Below are positions 24,827 through 34,682 of a stretch of DNA of 37,166 nt, piece after piece; position 1 is the first letter of the stretch, and each line of letters starts with the position of its first letter. The notes under the pieces are model-generated. The model worked only from the letters and a program-made list of their open reading frames with translations, was not told the origin of the DNA and did no database searches. Made by a program: the position numbers and the translations under genes. Source of the stretch: Pseudomonadota bacterium (lineage in GTDB: Bacteria > Pseudomonadota > Alphaproteobacteria > Rhizobiales > Xanthobacteraceae); assembly GCA_023435725.1 (NCBI GenBank), contig JAEYRD010000085.1, positions 1 through 37,166 on the forward strand. Reading direction: 5' to 3'.

Positions 24827-25752
24827 CCCGCTGCTCTTCGTCGCCCAACTTCGTAGGCCGCCACATGCGCGCGGGCCAGATCCAGAAGCAGCGTGTCAAT
24901 GCCCAGCGCACGGGCACGATTGGCCAGATCACCGAGGATATGCTCCGCCTCGGTGATCGAACCACGTTCAATATCGCGCAGCATCGAGGCCTTGAGCGGA
25001 GAGTCCAGGGTCGTGAAGAGCTTCCGGTCAAACTCGACAAACGGAGCTCGTGGCTCAAACCCCGAAGCCGTCGCGACGGCGCAGCATTCCGCAAACAGGC
25101 GAAAAATGGACTCCTCGCCGTTCGGTACTGCCAGGATGTCTCCGATGCTGGCACGCATCAGGCAGGTGATGCCGGCGAGCGTGCTCAGCTGGACGAATTT
25201 CTCCCACATGTCATGCATGATGGCCTCGCTGGCGCGCGCATCGATGCCGGCACCCCGGAACAGTGTCTCCAGCGCAAGCGTGCGCTCGCTCGACGAGCCG
25301 TTGAGCTCGCCGAAGACGATCATTTGATTGGGCCAGAACTGAACGATCCGACCTTCCGCATCGAGCCCGGCGCTGATGTTCGCCAAGCCGCCCAGGACCT
25401 GCGCTGCGCCGAACCGCTCAGCCAACACGTCGATATGCCTCAACCCGTTGAGGATCGGCAGGATCATCGTGTAGGAGCCGACGGCCGGCGAAAACTGGCT
25501 CATCGCATCGGCTAGCGAATAGGACTTCACGCCGACGAGAACGACATCGAACGATTCCTTGAGATCGTTCGCCAGGATGATTGTCGGCTGCACGGCAAAG
25601 TCGCCGTGCGGGCTCACGACCCTCAATCCATCACGTCGCAATTGCTCCGCCCGCCCGGCCCGCACCAGAAAGGTCACGTCGCCGCCGGCCCGGACCAGGC
25701 AGGCTCCGTAATAGCCTCCGAGCGCTCCCGCGCCGATGACGAGCACTCTCAT
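24823..25752 (-). CDS. 2-dehydropantoate 2-reductase family protein (ApbA/PanE)
   Basis: A 309-residue NADPH-dependent reductase of the ketopantoate reductase family. It starts with the Rossmann motif MRVLVIGAGALGGYYGACLVRAG. LVGVKSYSLAD and LPILNGLRHIDVL give the conserved lysine and asparagine near residues 76 and 98. EKFVQLSTLAGITCLMRASIGDI near 180 contains the expected catalytic lysine. Many family members do not act in pantothenate synthesis, and nothing else of that pathway is nearby, so I leave the symbol blank. ATG 25752 is preferred, with GGGAG five bases upstream. The gene lies convergent to recG with overlapping stops and no terminator between. Confidence 0.82.
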   Translation of the reverse strand: MRVLVIGAGALGGYYGACLVRAGGDVTFLVRAGRAEQLRRDGLRVVSPHGDFAVQPTIILANDLKESFDVVLVGVKSYSLADAMSQFSPAVGSYTMILPILNGLRHIDVLAERFGAAQVLGGLANISAGLDAEGRIVQFWPNQMIVFGELNGSSSERTLALETLFRGAGIDARASEAIMHDMWEKFVQLSTLAGITCLMRASIGDILAVPNGEESIFRLFAECCAVATASGFEPRAPFVEFDRKLFTTLDSPLKASMLRDIERGSITEAEHILGDLANRARALGIDTLLLDLARAHVAAYEVGRRRAAG

Positions 25753-25896
25753 GCGAACTCCCATGTCATGCTTCGCGCATTCAGCCACTGCCCTCGTGGC
25801 AGGGCAAGCAGTTTTCACCTCCGGCCATCGAGCGCAACGCTCCTCAACGAGAAGAGCAATCTTTCGTCGAGGGTCATTCTATGAAACGCTTCCGCC

Positions 25897-26418
25897 ATGC
25901 GCCGGATCATCGTCGTTGGCTCCCAGGGAAGCGGAAAGACAAGCCTTGCCCTGAAGCTCGGGCGAAAGCTCGGCTTGCCGGTGGTGCATCTCGACGTTCT
26001 CTACTGGCAGCCAGGCTGGAAGCCATCCGACAAGCCGAGCTTTCGGGGGCGCGTCGCCGAGGCAGTCGCGGGCGACGCGTGGGTCGTGGACGGCAGCTTT
26101 TCGGGGCTGGCCTTCGATATCACACTTGCGCGTGCCGATACTCTCGTGGTCATCGACCGCCCGCGCTGGCTCTGCCAATGGCGCATTCTCTGGCGTTCGG
26201 CCATCGATCGCGACAAGACTCGGCCTGACCTCCCAGAGGGATGTCCGGAGCAGTTCGACTGGAAATTGATGCGAGAGGCGTGGCGCTACGACATAGAGCG
26301 CGCGCCTGTCATCGAGGCCGAGCGCTTGCAGTATGGCGCAGACGTCCCGGTCTTCCGCCTGAGGCGCGACCGGGACATCCAGGGTTTTCTGGATTCCGTT
26401 TCGGTGCACGGCGAGTGA
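25897..26418 (+). CDS. Small P-loop NTPase/kinase (FlaR/adenylate-kinase-like)
   Basis: A 173-residue cytoplasmic P-loop protein. Walker A is GSQGSGKTS (residues 8-16), followed by VVHLDVLYWQPGWKPSD, a motif typical of the group annotated as DNA topology modulation protein FlaR or adenylate kinase-like. WVVDGSFSG and TLVVIDRPRWLCQWRILWR contribute the Walker B-like and lid regions. The true substrate of this family is not established, and the FlaR name is an annotation tradition. It is a single gene between two leftward genes, part of a small block between recG and the DUF502 gene. Confidence 0.78.
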   Translation: MRRIIVVGSQGSGKTSLALKLGRKLGLPVVHLDVLYWQPGWKPSDKPSFRGRVAEAVAGDAWVVDGSFSGLAFDITLARADTLVVIDRPRWLCQWRILWRSAIDRDKTRPDLPEGCPEQFDWKLMREAWRYDIERAPVIEAERLQYGADVPVFRLRRDRDIQGFLDSVSVHGE

Positions 26419-26445
26419 TCCGTTGCCGTGACGTGAGGCGGATGA

Positions 26446-27303
26446 TTAGGACTTCTTCTGCGTGCTTTTTTCGGCAAACGTCTTCAGCAGATCCGCATCC
26501 ACCGCCCCGCCTTTCGCGTCCGCGGCGAGATGCTCGAACCAGCGCGCAAAACCCTCATAGATCTGGCTGGCGGGATGATCGGGGCCGAGGAAGCCTGAAA
26601 TCTCCCGCATCTCCGCGACCCAGCGATAGGCCTTCGGGATCATGTCCGGTAGCGCGACTTCGAGCCGCGCCAGGACCGCGGGCTGGCTCAGCGCGAGCTC
26701 ATCGCGCAGCGCATCGGCCGCTCCCGCTTTCGTTGCCGCGATCACCATGGCCGAGCCGATACCGGCGAGGCCCTTGACGATACCGGCGTAGGACATCTTC
26801 AGCGCGGACGCGGCGCCTACGGGCCCCGCGACGATGCGTACGTCGAGGCCGAGATCTCTGAGCACCGTGACGTCCTTGGCGTGCTCGCCCGACATGTAGA
26901 AGGCCGGGCTCTTGCCGCCGGGCTGCGGCGGGAAGCCGATGATGCCGGCATCGACAAATGGCGCCTGCGCCGAGCCGATGATCTCCTCGATCCGCATCAC
27001 CGTATCGACATTGACGGCGTTGCAATCAACCACGACCGGCTTCTTCTCGCGCCGGACGATCAGCGCGGCCAAACGCTCGGCAAGGGCAACAGCCTCACCC
27101 GGCGGCACGATCGAAAGGATGATGTCGGCCTCCGCGATCGCGTCGTCCTCGGCGCCGACCATGCCGGCATCGGCGGCACGTTTCAACGTCGCATCGCTCC
27201 GTCCTTTCAGCGACGTCAGCACCCGCGCGCCGTTCTCGTTGAGGCGGCGAGCCACGGCGCTGCCCATGGCGCCGGGCGCAAGGATCGCAATGGTCTTGGA
27301 CAT
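26446..27303 (-). CDS. NAD(P)-dependent oxidoreductase with DUF1932 domain
   Basis: A 285-residue protein related to beta-hydroxyacid dehydrogenases. The N-terminal Rossmann motif is IAILAPGAMGSAVARRLNENGARV, followed by VDCNAVNVDTV near residue 91 and GIIGFPPQPGGKSPAFYMSG. The C-terminal helical part (KMSYAGIVKGLAGIGSAMV, then RWVAEMREISGFLG) is the DUF1932 type, where the conserved lysine K173-region aligns with the catalytic lysine of the superfamily. The substrate is unknown. ATG 27303 follows a GGAG eight bases upstream; the frame stays open much further upstream, but that portion is antiparallel noise of the DUF502 gene. It lies 107 bp downstream of the DUF502 gene on the same strand. 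Confidence 0.83.
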   Translation of the reverse strand: MSKTIAILAPGAMGSAVARRLNENGARVLTSLKGRSDATLKRAADAGMVGAEDDAIAEADIILSIVPPGEAVALAERLAALIVRREKKPVVVDCNAVNVDTVMRIEEIIGSAQAPFVDAGIIGFPPQPGGKSPAFYMSGEHAKDVTVLRDLGLDVRIVAGPVGAASALKMSYAGIVKGLAGIGSAMVIAATKAGAADALRDELALSQPAVLARLEVALPDMIPKAYRWVAEMREISGFLGPDHPASQIYEGFARWFEHLAADAKGGAVDADLLKTFAEKSTQKKS

Positions 27304-27410
27304 TGTGCACTCCAGTTCGACGTCGGCGCCCTGCGCCAAGCCTTCGACCGGAACAATAACAGAGGATGCGACCGCTCGCGTGAACACGGCCATCCCGTGC
27401 GCGAATGGCC

Positions 27411-28181
27411 CTACTCCACCTTCGCGGGCTCGGGCTGCAGCGCCGACGCATTGGCGATGCGCGCGGCATTTGCCATGCCCGCGAGCGCCGCGGCCTTCTT
27501 CGGATCGGGCGCCGAGCCGGGCTGCACCACGCCGGCCGACATGATCAGCGTTGCGGCATCCTCGGCGCTGAGGTCGACCTCGATGATCTTGCTCCTGGGC
27601 ACGTAGAAGAAGAAGCCGGTGGTCGGGTTCGGCGAGCACGGCAGGAACACCGAGACGTGCTCCTCCTGCCCCGGCAGGCTGCGGGCGATGTCCTCGCTCG
27701 GGGACTGCGAAATCAGCACGATCGACCACATGCCCGGTGAGGGAAATTCGACCAGCCCGACCTTCCGGAAGCTCGAGCCCTTGCCCGAAAAGAGCGTCTC
27801 GAACACCTGCTTCAGGCCGCGGTAGATGGCGCGAACGGCCGGGATCCGGCCGAGGAAGGTCTCGCCGACATCGACCAGTGTCCGGCCGATCAGGTTGGCG
27901 GCGAGGAAGCCGACCAGCGTCAGCGAGAAGAATGCGACAATCAGTCCCCAGCCGGGAACGCCGTACGGCAAGTAGGTTTCGGGCCGATAGGCCAGCGGCA
28001 CGAACGGCCGTACCACGCCATCGACCCAAGTGACGAACCACCAGACCAGATACAGGGTGATCGCAATCGGCCCCGTCACGACGAGGCCGGTCAGGAAATA
28101 ATTGCGGAAGCGGCCCATCAGGCCGGTATGCGGTTCCGGCGCGGGATCGAGGGGCGCAGGCGCGTCGTCGCGGGTGGTCAT
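27411..28181 (-). CDS. DUF502 family membrane protein
   Basis: A 256-residue inner-membrane protein. Residues 30-62 (FLTGLVVTGPIAITLYLVWWFVTWVDG) and 85-110 (WGLIVAFFSLTLVGFLAANLIGR) are two transmembrane segments. The DUF502 core follows: IPAVRAIYRGLKQVFETLF, VGLVEFPSPGMWSIVLIS, and VSVFLPCSPNPTTGFFFYVPRSKI, which is the family signature. The function is unknown; plant homologues (LCV-like/COV) affect vascular patterning. ATG 28181 is preferred over TTG 28205. It sits upstream of glmS-type genes and downstream of recG, a neighbourhood I recall from related genomes. Confidence 0.88.
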   Translation of the reverse strand: MTTRDDAPAPLDPAPEPHTGLMGRFRNYFLTGLVVTGPIAITLYLVWWFVTWVDGVVRPFVPLAYRPETYLPYGVPGWGLIVAFFSLTLVGFLAANLIGRTLVDVGETFLGRIPAVRAIYRGLKQVFETLFSGKGSSFRKVGLVEFPSPGMWSIVLISQSPSEDIARSLPGQEEHVSVFLPCSPNPTTGFFFYVPRSKIIEVDLSAEDAATLIMSAGVVQPGSAPDPKKAAALAGMANAARIANASALQPEPAKVE

Positions 28182-28286
28182 TCGGGTTCCAGGTCGGTCG
28201 CTCAAATCAAGCTAGGGTCTTCTAGCAGGTTTTGGAAGCCCACGAAGCGGGCAGCGACTTAATCCCTTGGGCCCGATCCCTTCTGC

Positions 28287-30113
<1,827 letters not shown>

Positions 30114-30334
30114 GCGGACCACTCTCCCCCAAATCGTCGAAAAATCGCCTAAACGACACGCTCGGTTTTTAGCGAAGTTCCCAAGGAACCAGATACTCAA
30201 TAATTATTGCGGATTGAGACAGCACCAGTTCGCCACCATGCTTCGCCTGCGTCGAATTGGCCGGCCTTAAACCGCGCGATTTAACTTGTTGTCAACAGGT
30301 TTGACCAACCATTCCAGTTCAGGAGTGTAAGGTC

Positions 30335-30553
30335 ATGAAGGGCTCGTCCGACCGCAAAGGTCTGTCATCAATGTCTGTGCGCGCCAGCGAGACAACGGGC
30401 ACCCGCCTTGCGCATTGGCCGCCGCCTCAGCGCGGCAAGGAAAAAAAGCCTGTCTTCGTCAAGCACCAAGCCGGCGAGCCGGCGAAACGCGCCAAGCCGC
30501 GCGGCTGGCGTCTGACACGCGCGATCTTCTCGGAATTCTCCGACGACGAATAG
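30335..30553 (+). CDS. Small basic hypothetical protein
   Basis: A 72-residue protein, not recognised. It is rich in Lys, Arg and Pro in the middle (PPPQRGKEKKPVFVKHQ, EPAKRAKPRGWRLTR) and ends in a short acidic tail FSEFSDDE. No signal peptide or membrane segment is present. Support for a real gene: AGGAG lies before ATG 30335, and third codon positions are strongly G/C, as in neighbouring genes. It is divergent from glmS, so its promoter shares the 220-bp gap with that gene. A second possible start is ATG 30371. Confidence 0.55.
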   Translation: MKGSSDRKGLSSMSVRASETTGTRLAHWPPPQRGKEKKPVFVKHQAGEPAKRAKPRGWRLTRAIFSEFSDDE

Positions 30554-30686
30554 CATCGATCGGCGGTGCCTCATCTCGCCAGGGCAGTGGAGGTCCGCCG
30601 CTTACAACACGCCGACTTCCAGCGGTTGCCTCCGTGACGCGCAGACCGCCCTCAGCACGGCACAGAGGCATTGGCCCGGCGTTCCC

Positions 30687-31052
30687 TTACGGGAAATGCC
30701 TGGTGGCGGAAGCGGAGCCGAGATTTCCGCCGCCGCCCTCTGCGGTCACCGTCCACTGATAGTCGTGGCCCCCTGGCGGAGGGCTGGGCGGCGAATAGTT
30801 GGATTGACCGAGAGCGCCACAGGCGACCGAGCTTTGTCCCTTGTAGACGACGCTGCCTCCACCATGATTGTAGTCTGTTTTCTGGAGATCGACCATGCGG
30901 AATACAAGCGTGGTCGTGCCCTTTGGAACGCCACTTATCGAGAAGACTGGAGAGCCCAAGCCGCACCATTTGAATGAGAGCGAGAACGCTGAAGCGTTGG
31001 CGGTACTCGCGACAAGCAGGCCCGCCGCGCAAACAATCAAACGAAAACGCAT
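30687..31052 (-). CDS. Secreted PEBP (YbhB/YbcL)-like small protein
   Basis: A 121-residue protein with a signal peptide (MRFRLIVCAAGLLVASTANAS|A). The mature part reads like a compact phosphatidylethanolamine-binding-protein fold: SPVFSISGVPKGTTTLVFRMVDLQ matches the SP.F...G.P.GT.SL...M.D core, and SPPSPPPGGHDYQWTVTA matches the PCPP.G.H.Y.FT region. The usual D-x-D-P and GHR ligand residues are changed (DLQKTDYNHGGG), so ligand binding may differ. It may have a disulfide between two mature cysteines. ATG 31052 has AGGGGA seven bases upstream. It separates glmS from glmU on the same strand and is probably not functionally tied to them. Confidence 0.68.
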   Translation of the reverse strand: MRFRLIVCAAGLLVASTANASAFSLSFKWCGLGSPVFSISGVPKGTTTLVFRMVDLQKTDYNHGGGSVVYKGQSSVACGALGQSNYSPPSPPPGGHDYQWTVTAEGGGGNLGSASATRHFP

Positions 31053-31259
31053 TGTATTTCCCCTGCAAATTTCCTGAAGTGTCAGGCAACCAATGATCTT
31101 AACGGGAGCGAACATACACATGCCGCCCGACCGATCAACGATTTGCGCAGCCAATTCTGGCGCGGCAAGGAATTCCAGTCTGCGTAATCCATCCATCGAG
31201 ATTTGGCGGTCACGCTGGACGAGCCGCGCTCCACGGAAACCGACGACGAATAGCGCCGC

Positions 31260-32615
31260 TTACTTCTCCGTCTTCTTGCCGCCCGTCTTGATCTCGCGAT
31301 AGCGCGCCGCGCCGCCCTCGCGGATGGTCTGCTGGTTGCGCTCCAGCGCCATCGCATCGTCGGGCACGTCGCGCGTGATCACCGAACCCGAGCCGATATA
31401 GGCGCCGTTGCCGATCTTCACCGGCGCGACCAGCGAGGAGTTGGTGCCGACGAAGGCGCCCTGCCCGATCACCGTCTTGTGCTTCTTGAAGCCGTCGTAG
31501 TTGCAGGTGATGGTGCCGGCGCCGATGTTGGAATTGGCGCCGACGGTGGCATCGCCGATGTAGGAGAGATGATTGACCTTGACGCCGGCCTCCAGCGTCG
31601 CAGCCTTGGTCTCCACGAAATTGCCGATGCGCGCGCCGTCGCCGAGCGAGGTGCCGGGACGCAGCCGCGCATAGGGGCCGATCGAGACGTTCTTGCCGAG
31701 CGTGGTCTGCACGATGTGCGAAAAGGAATGGATCACGGCGCCGTCGGCGATCGACACGCCCGGTCCGATCACGACGAACGGCTCGATGGTGACGTCCTTG
31801 CCGAACACGGTGTCTGCGGCGAGATGGACGGTCTCTGGTGCGATCAGCGTGACGCCGGCCTCCATCGCCGCTTTCCGCAAGCGCGCCTGCATCACCGCTT
31901 CGGCCTCCGCGAGTTGTGCCTTGGTGTTGATGCCGCGTACCTCGTCCTCGCTGGTCTCGATCACCACGGACTCCCATCCCTTTGCGCGGGCGATGCCGAC
32001 CGCGTCCGTCAGATAATATTCGCCCTTGGAATTGGCATTGCCGATCTGCCCGAGGATTTCGAGCGCGCGGCGCCCGTCGATCGCCATCACGCCGGCGTTG
32101 CACAGGTCGATCCTGCGCTCCGCCTCGCTGGCGTCGGCCTGCTCGCGGATCGCGACCAGGCGGTCACCCTCGACGATGAAGCGGCCATAGCCGGTCGGAT
32201 CGGCGGCGCGAAAACCGAGCGCAGCGATCGCGGCGCCCTTGGCGAGCGGCGCGCGCAGCCGCGCAAAGGTCTCGGCCGAAATCAGCGGCGTGTCGCCGAA
32301 TGCGATCAGGAGATCGTCCGCACCGCGCGTGATTGCCTCGCGCGCCGCAAGCACCGCATGCGCGGTGCCGAGCCGTTCCGCCTGCACGAAGGTGAGCGCG
32401 TCGGGGCGGATGCGCCTGGCCTCATCCGCGACCGCCTGATGGTCAGGGCCGATCACGACGGCGAGCGAGGTGCCGGCTCCCTTCGGCGCGGCCGAAAGCA
32501 CGTGGGCGAGCAGCGTCTGGTGAGCTACGGGATGCAGCACTTTCGGCAGACTCGATCGCATGCGCGTGCCTTCGCCGGCGGCGAGCACGATCGTGAGGCT
32601 TGAGCGGGCGGTCAT
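31260..32615 (-). CDS. glmU: Bifunctional UDP-GlcNAc pyrophosphorylase / glucosamine-1-phosphate N-acetyltransferase
   Basis: A 451-residue enzyme performing the last two steps to UDP-GlcNAc in the cytoplasm. The uridyltransferase domain opens with IVLAAGEGTRMRSSLPKVLHPVA (residues 9-31), holding the nucleotide-binding G-x-G-TRM and lysine. LLIAFGDTPLIS supplies the metal-binding aspartate. From about residue 255 the left-handed beta-helix acetyltransferase shows hexapeptide repeats and the strongly conserved NHLSYIGDATVGANSNIGAG and TITCNYDGFKKHKT. The length is normal. ATG 32615 is chosen since the protein family begins at MTARSSLTIVLAAG; AGGA lies just upstream. It lies 1.1 kb upstream of glmS on the same strand, with a PEBP-like gene and a small opposite-strand gene between. 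Confidence 0.96.
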   Translation of the reverse strand: MTARSSLTIVLAAGEGTRMRSSLPKVLHPVAHQTLLAHVLSAAPKGAGTSLAVVIGPDHQAVADEARRIRPDALTFVQAERLGTAHAVLAAREAITRGADDLLIAFGDTPLISAETFARLRAPLAKGAAIAALGFRAADPTGYGRFIVEGDRLVAIREQADASEAERRIDLCNAGVMAIDGRRALEILGQIGNANSKGEYYLTDAVGIARAKGWESVVIETSEDEVRGINTKAQLAEAEAVMQARLRKAAMEAGVTLIAPETVHLAADTVFGKDVTIEPFVVIGPGVSIADGAVIHSFSHIVQTTLGKNVSIGPYARLRPGTSLGDGARIGNFVETKAATLEAGVKVNHLSYIGDATVGANSNIGAGTITCNYDGFKKHKTVIGQGAFVGTNSSLVAPVKIGNGAYIGSGSVITRDVPDDAMALERNQQTIREGGAARYREIKTGGKKTEK

Positions 32616-32863
32616 CAGTATCCTGTCAAGGTACGGCCGAACTGATTGCGCGGCAGGCGGCAGGCCGCCCTCGTGAGCTTGCCGCCTTGCTACCCCCGCA
32701 AACGCCCGGAATTCAAGTGTGGCACTCATTTCCTGTTAATGTTCCCTGACCGATTCGGGGAGCGGTCCAGGGGGCTGGGCACTAAACGTTCATGGCATAG
32801 GATTCCGACCCACTGGCGGATGCCTTCGGCGCCAAGGAGACCGGCGGGCTGTTCTCCGGTCTT

Positions 32864-34159
32864 TTGGCCGAGGAAAACGCGTCCGACCGCCGCATGATGT
32901 GGCGGCTGGGCTCGTGGGGCGTGGCCGCCGTCGGTGCCGTCGTGGTGGCCGTGATGGCCAACCAGGCCCAGCTCGGCTGGCGCCGCGACCAGGTCGCCTC
33001 GGCCGATCTGTCGCGCCAGGCCGACCGGCTCCAGATGCTGACGAAGGAGAGCCAGAACGAGGCCCGCCGGCTCGCTTCCGCCATCGAGACCCTGAACACC
33101 GATCGCGACCGGCTCTATTCGCGCGTCACCGTGCTGGAGCAGGGGCTCGAGTCCGTCACGGGCGCCGTCGCCAGGCAGGCTGCCGCGCCGCCGCAGGCCG
33201 CAAGGCCGCAGGACGCCGCGCCCAGCGTCGCGCCGGTCGCCTCGACGCCGGCTCCGGCGAGCGACAAGCCGCGCACGGAGGCCGCGAAGGACTCTTCCAG
33301 GGACACGCCCAAGGATCACGCGAGCCCGCAGCCGCAGACCGCGGCCGCCGCCTCGCTCGTGCAGCAGTCCCCGGCGACGACTTCGGCACTGCCGATCCTT
33401 CCGCTGGGTCCGTCCAAGTCGATCATGGCGCCGCCCGATGCGGCCGCGCCGAAACTGATTCAGCCCGAGACGACCGACAAGGCAGCCGAGAAGAAAGCCG
33501 AGCCGGCGCCTGCCGTGATCGAGGTCGCCACGGCATCCGCCAAGCCGCCGGAAGCCGTCGACAGCGAGGCCGCCGCGATCTCGGTTCAGCAGACGCGCTT
33601 TGCGATCGACCTCGGCGGCGCCAACTCGATCGACGGACTGCGCGCGCTCTGGCGTGGCCTGATCAAGTCCCATCCGCAGATCGCCGCGCTGCGGCCGATC
33701 ATCATGATTAAGGAAGGCAACAGCGGCCTCAGCATGCAGCTCCGCTTAGGCGCGGGCCCGCTGATCAATGCCGCAGCCGCCGCAAGGCTCTGTGCCGGCC
33801 TCGCCGAAAGTGACCGCCGCTGCGAGACCACCGTGTTCGACGGCCAGCGTCTGTCACTGCGCGCCGGCCCGGAAAAGACGCAGGAAAAGCCTCAAGACAG
33901 GGCCCCAGACAAAATCGAAGACAAAAACCAGGACAAGAACCAGGACAAGAACTCGGAGAAGAGCCCGGACGCGGTGCCGCAAGCCGAGACCGCACCTGCG
34001 CCCGGCGCCAAGCCGGACAAGCACCGCCGCAACTCCTCCACCAAACGCTCGTCGAAGCGCGAGGAGCCGGCGCCTGCCCCCGCGACCCCACCGCCGGCGC
34101 CGGCGAAGCCGGAGACCGCCTCGACTGGATCGACGCTGTCGTCGTTCTTCAGGCGGTAA
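32864..34159 (+). CDS. Membrane-anchored protein with C-terminal SPOR-like domain; original start lost to a stop codon
   Basis: A cytoplasmic N-terminus is followed by one transmembrane segment (SWGVAAVGAVVVAVMAN), a coiled-coil-like stretch, and a long Ala/Pro/Lys-rich linker. A folded region follows (about residues 235-330: RFAIDLGGANSIDGLRALW, MQLRLGAGPLINAAAAARLC) with the pattern of a SPOR peptidoglycan-binding domain, then a charged tail with tandem KNQD units. Plausible coding sequence begins earlier: ATG GCA TAG GAT TCC GAC at 32792, with TAG at 32798-32800 where a CAG would keep the frame open. After that stop, the first usable start is TTG 32864, which is the start given here. It is divergent from glmU. 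The SPOR call is by eye. Confidence 0.65.
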   Translation: MAEENASDRRMMWRLGSWGVAAVGAVVVAVMANQAQLGWRRDQVASADLSRQADRLQMLTKESQNEARRLASAIETLNTDRDRLYSRVTVLEQGLESVTGAVARQAAAPPQAARPQDAAPSVAPVASTPAPASDKPRTEAAKDSSRDTPKDHASPQPQTAAAASLVQQSPATTSALPILPLGPSKSIMAPPDAAAPKLIQPETTDKAAEKKAEPAPAVIEVATASAKPPEAVDSEAAAISVQQTRFAIDLGGANSIDGLRALWRGLIKSHPQIAALRPIIMIKEGNSGLSMQLRLGAGPLINAAAAARLCAGLAESDRRCETTVFDGQRLSLRAGPEKTQEKPQDRAPDKIEDKNQDKNQDKNSEKSPDAVPQAETAPAPGAKPDKHRRNSSTKRSSKREEPAPAPATPPPAPAKPETASTGSTLSSFFRR

Positions 34160-34301
34160 GACGCTCCGCCCGCAGCGGGCTCCCTTGCGTCGCATTCAGG
34201 ACGTTGGCTGCTGGACCTACCGTCGCCTTCTCGCCCGAATTCGCGAGGAAACCTCCGCCTCCCCTGTTGCCCCTTTCCACCATCCCGACCATATTGCGCC
34301 C

Positions 34302-34682
34302 ATGACAAAAAAGCCCTTCCGCCTCACGCCCTACCAGGTGCAGTTCCTGATCGTCGTCGGCTTCGCCAGCGTCGGCTATGCGCTCTATCTGCGTTATCTC
34401 GGGATCGAGCTCTCGACGGTCGGGCTCGCCTGCGACGCCGGCCTTCAGACGCTGATCTGCAAGGCGCGTTCGGTGTCGACCGTGCTGTTCAAGAATTCGG
34501 TGTTCGGCATCGTCGCGCTGGTAGCGGCGACGCTGAACCTGATGCGGCCGTCGATCGTGCTGCTGACCGTCGGCATCATCGCCGCCGGCCTCGGCATCGT
34601 GCTCTACAATGTCGTTCTGTCGGGCCTGGCGATCGGCCTGCTCATTCTTGGATTTGCTCGGCCCGCGCCCGCCACAGCGTGA
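34302..34682 (+). CDS. Small integral membrane protein (about four TM segments)
   Basis: A 126-residue hydrophobic protein. Helices are visible at about residues 11-31, 60-80, 83-100 and 102-120. The loop GLACDAGLQTLICKAR between helix 1 and helix 2 carries two cysteines that could form a disulfide on the outer side. I do not recognise the family. ATG 34302 is followed by a Lys-rich start (MTKKPF), suggesting an N-terminus in the cytoplasm; the frame stays open upstream but that part overlaps the preceding gene. Its 3' end overlaps by 41 bp the end of the convergent GH17 gene. Confidence 0.7.
   Translation: MTKKPFRLTPYQVQFLIVVGFASVGYALYLRYLGIELSTVGLACDAGLQTLICKARSVSTVLFKNSVFGIVALVAATLNLMRPSIVLLTVGIIAAGLGIVLYNVVLSGLAIGLLILGFARPAPATA

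Noticed and set aside
26446..28041. A 531-codon protein combining the DUF1932 oxidoreductase with an N-terminal extension
   Set aside because: The first 246 codons read the DUF502 gene out of frame. The oxidoreductase begins at MSKTIAILAPG (27303) with its own ribosome site.
31185..31253. A remnant gene end on the + strand, ending DDE-stop like the 72-residue protein at 30553
   Set aside because: The shared 14 bases (CCGACGACGAATAG) are the only similarity, and a stop lies 22 codons upstream. Probably coincidence.
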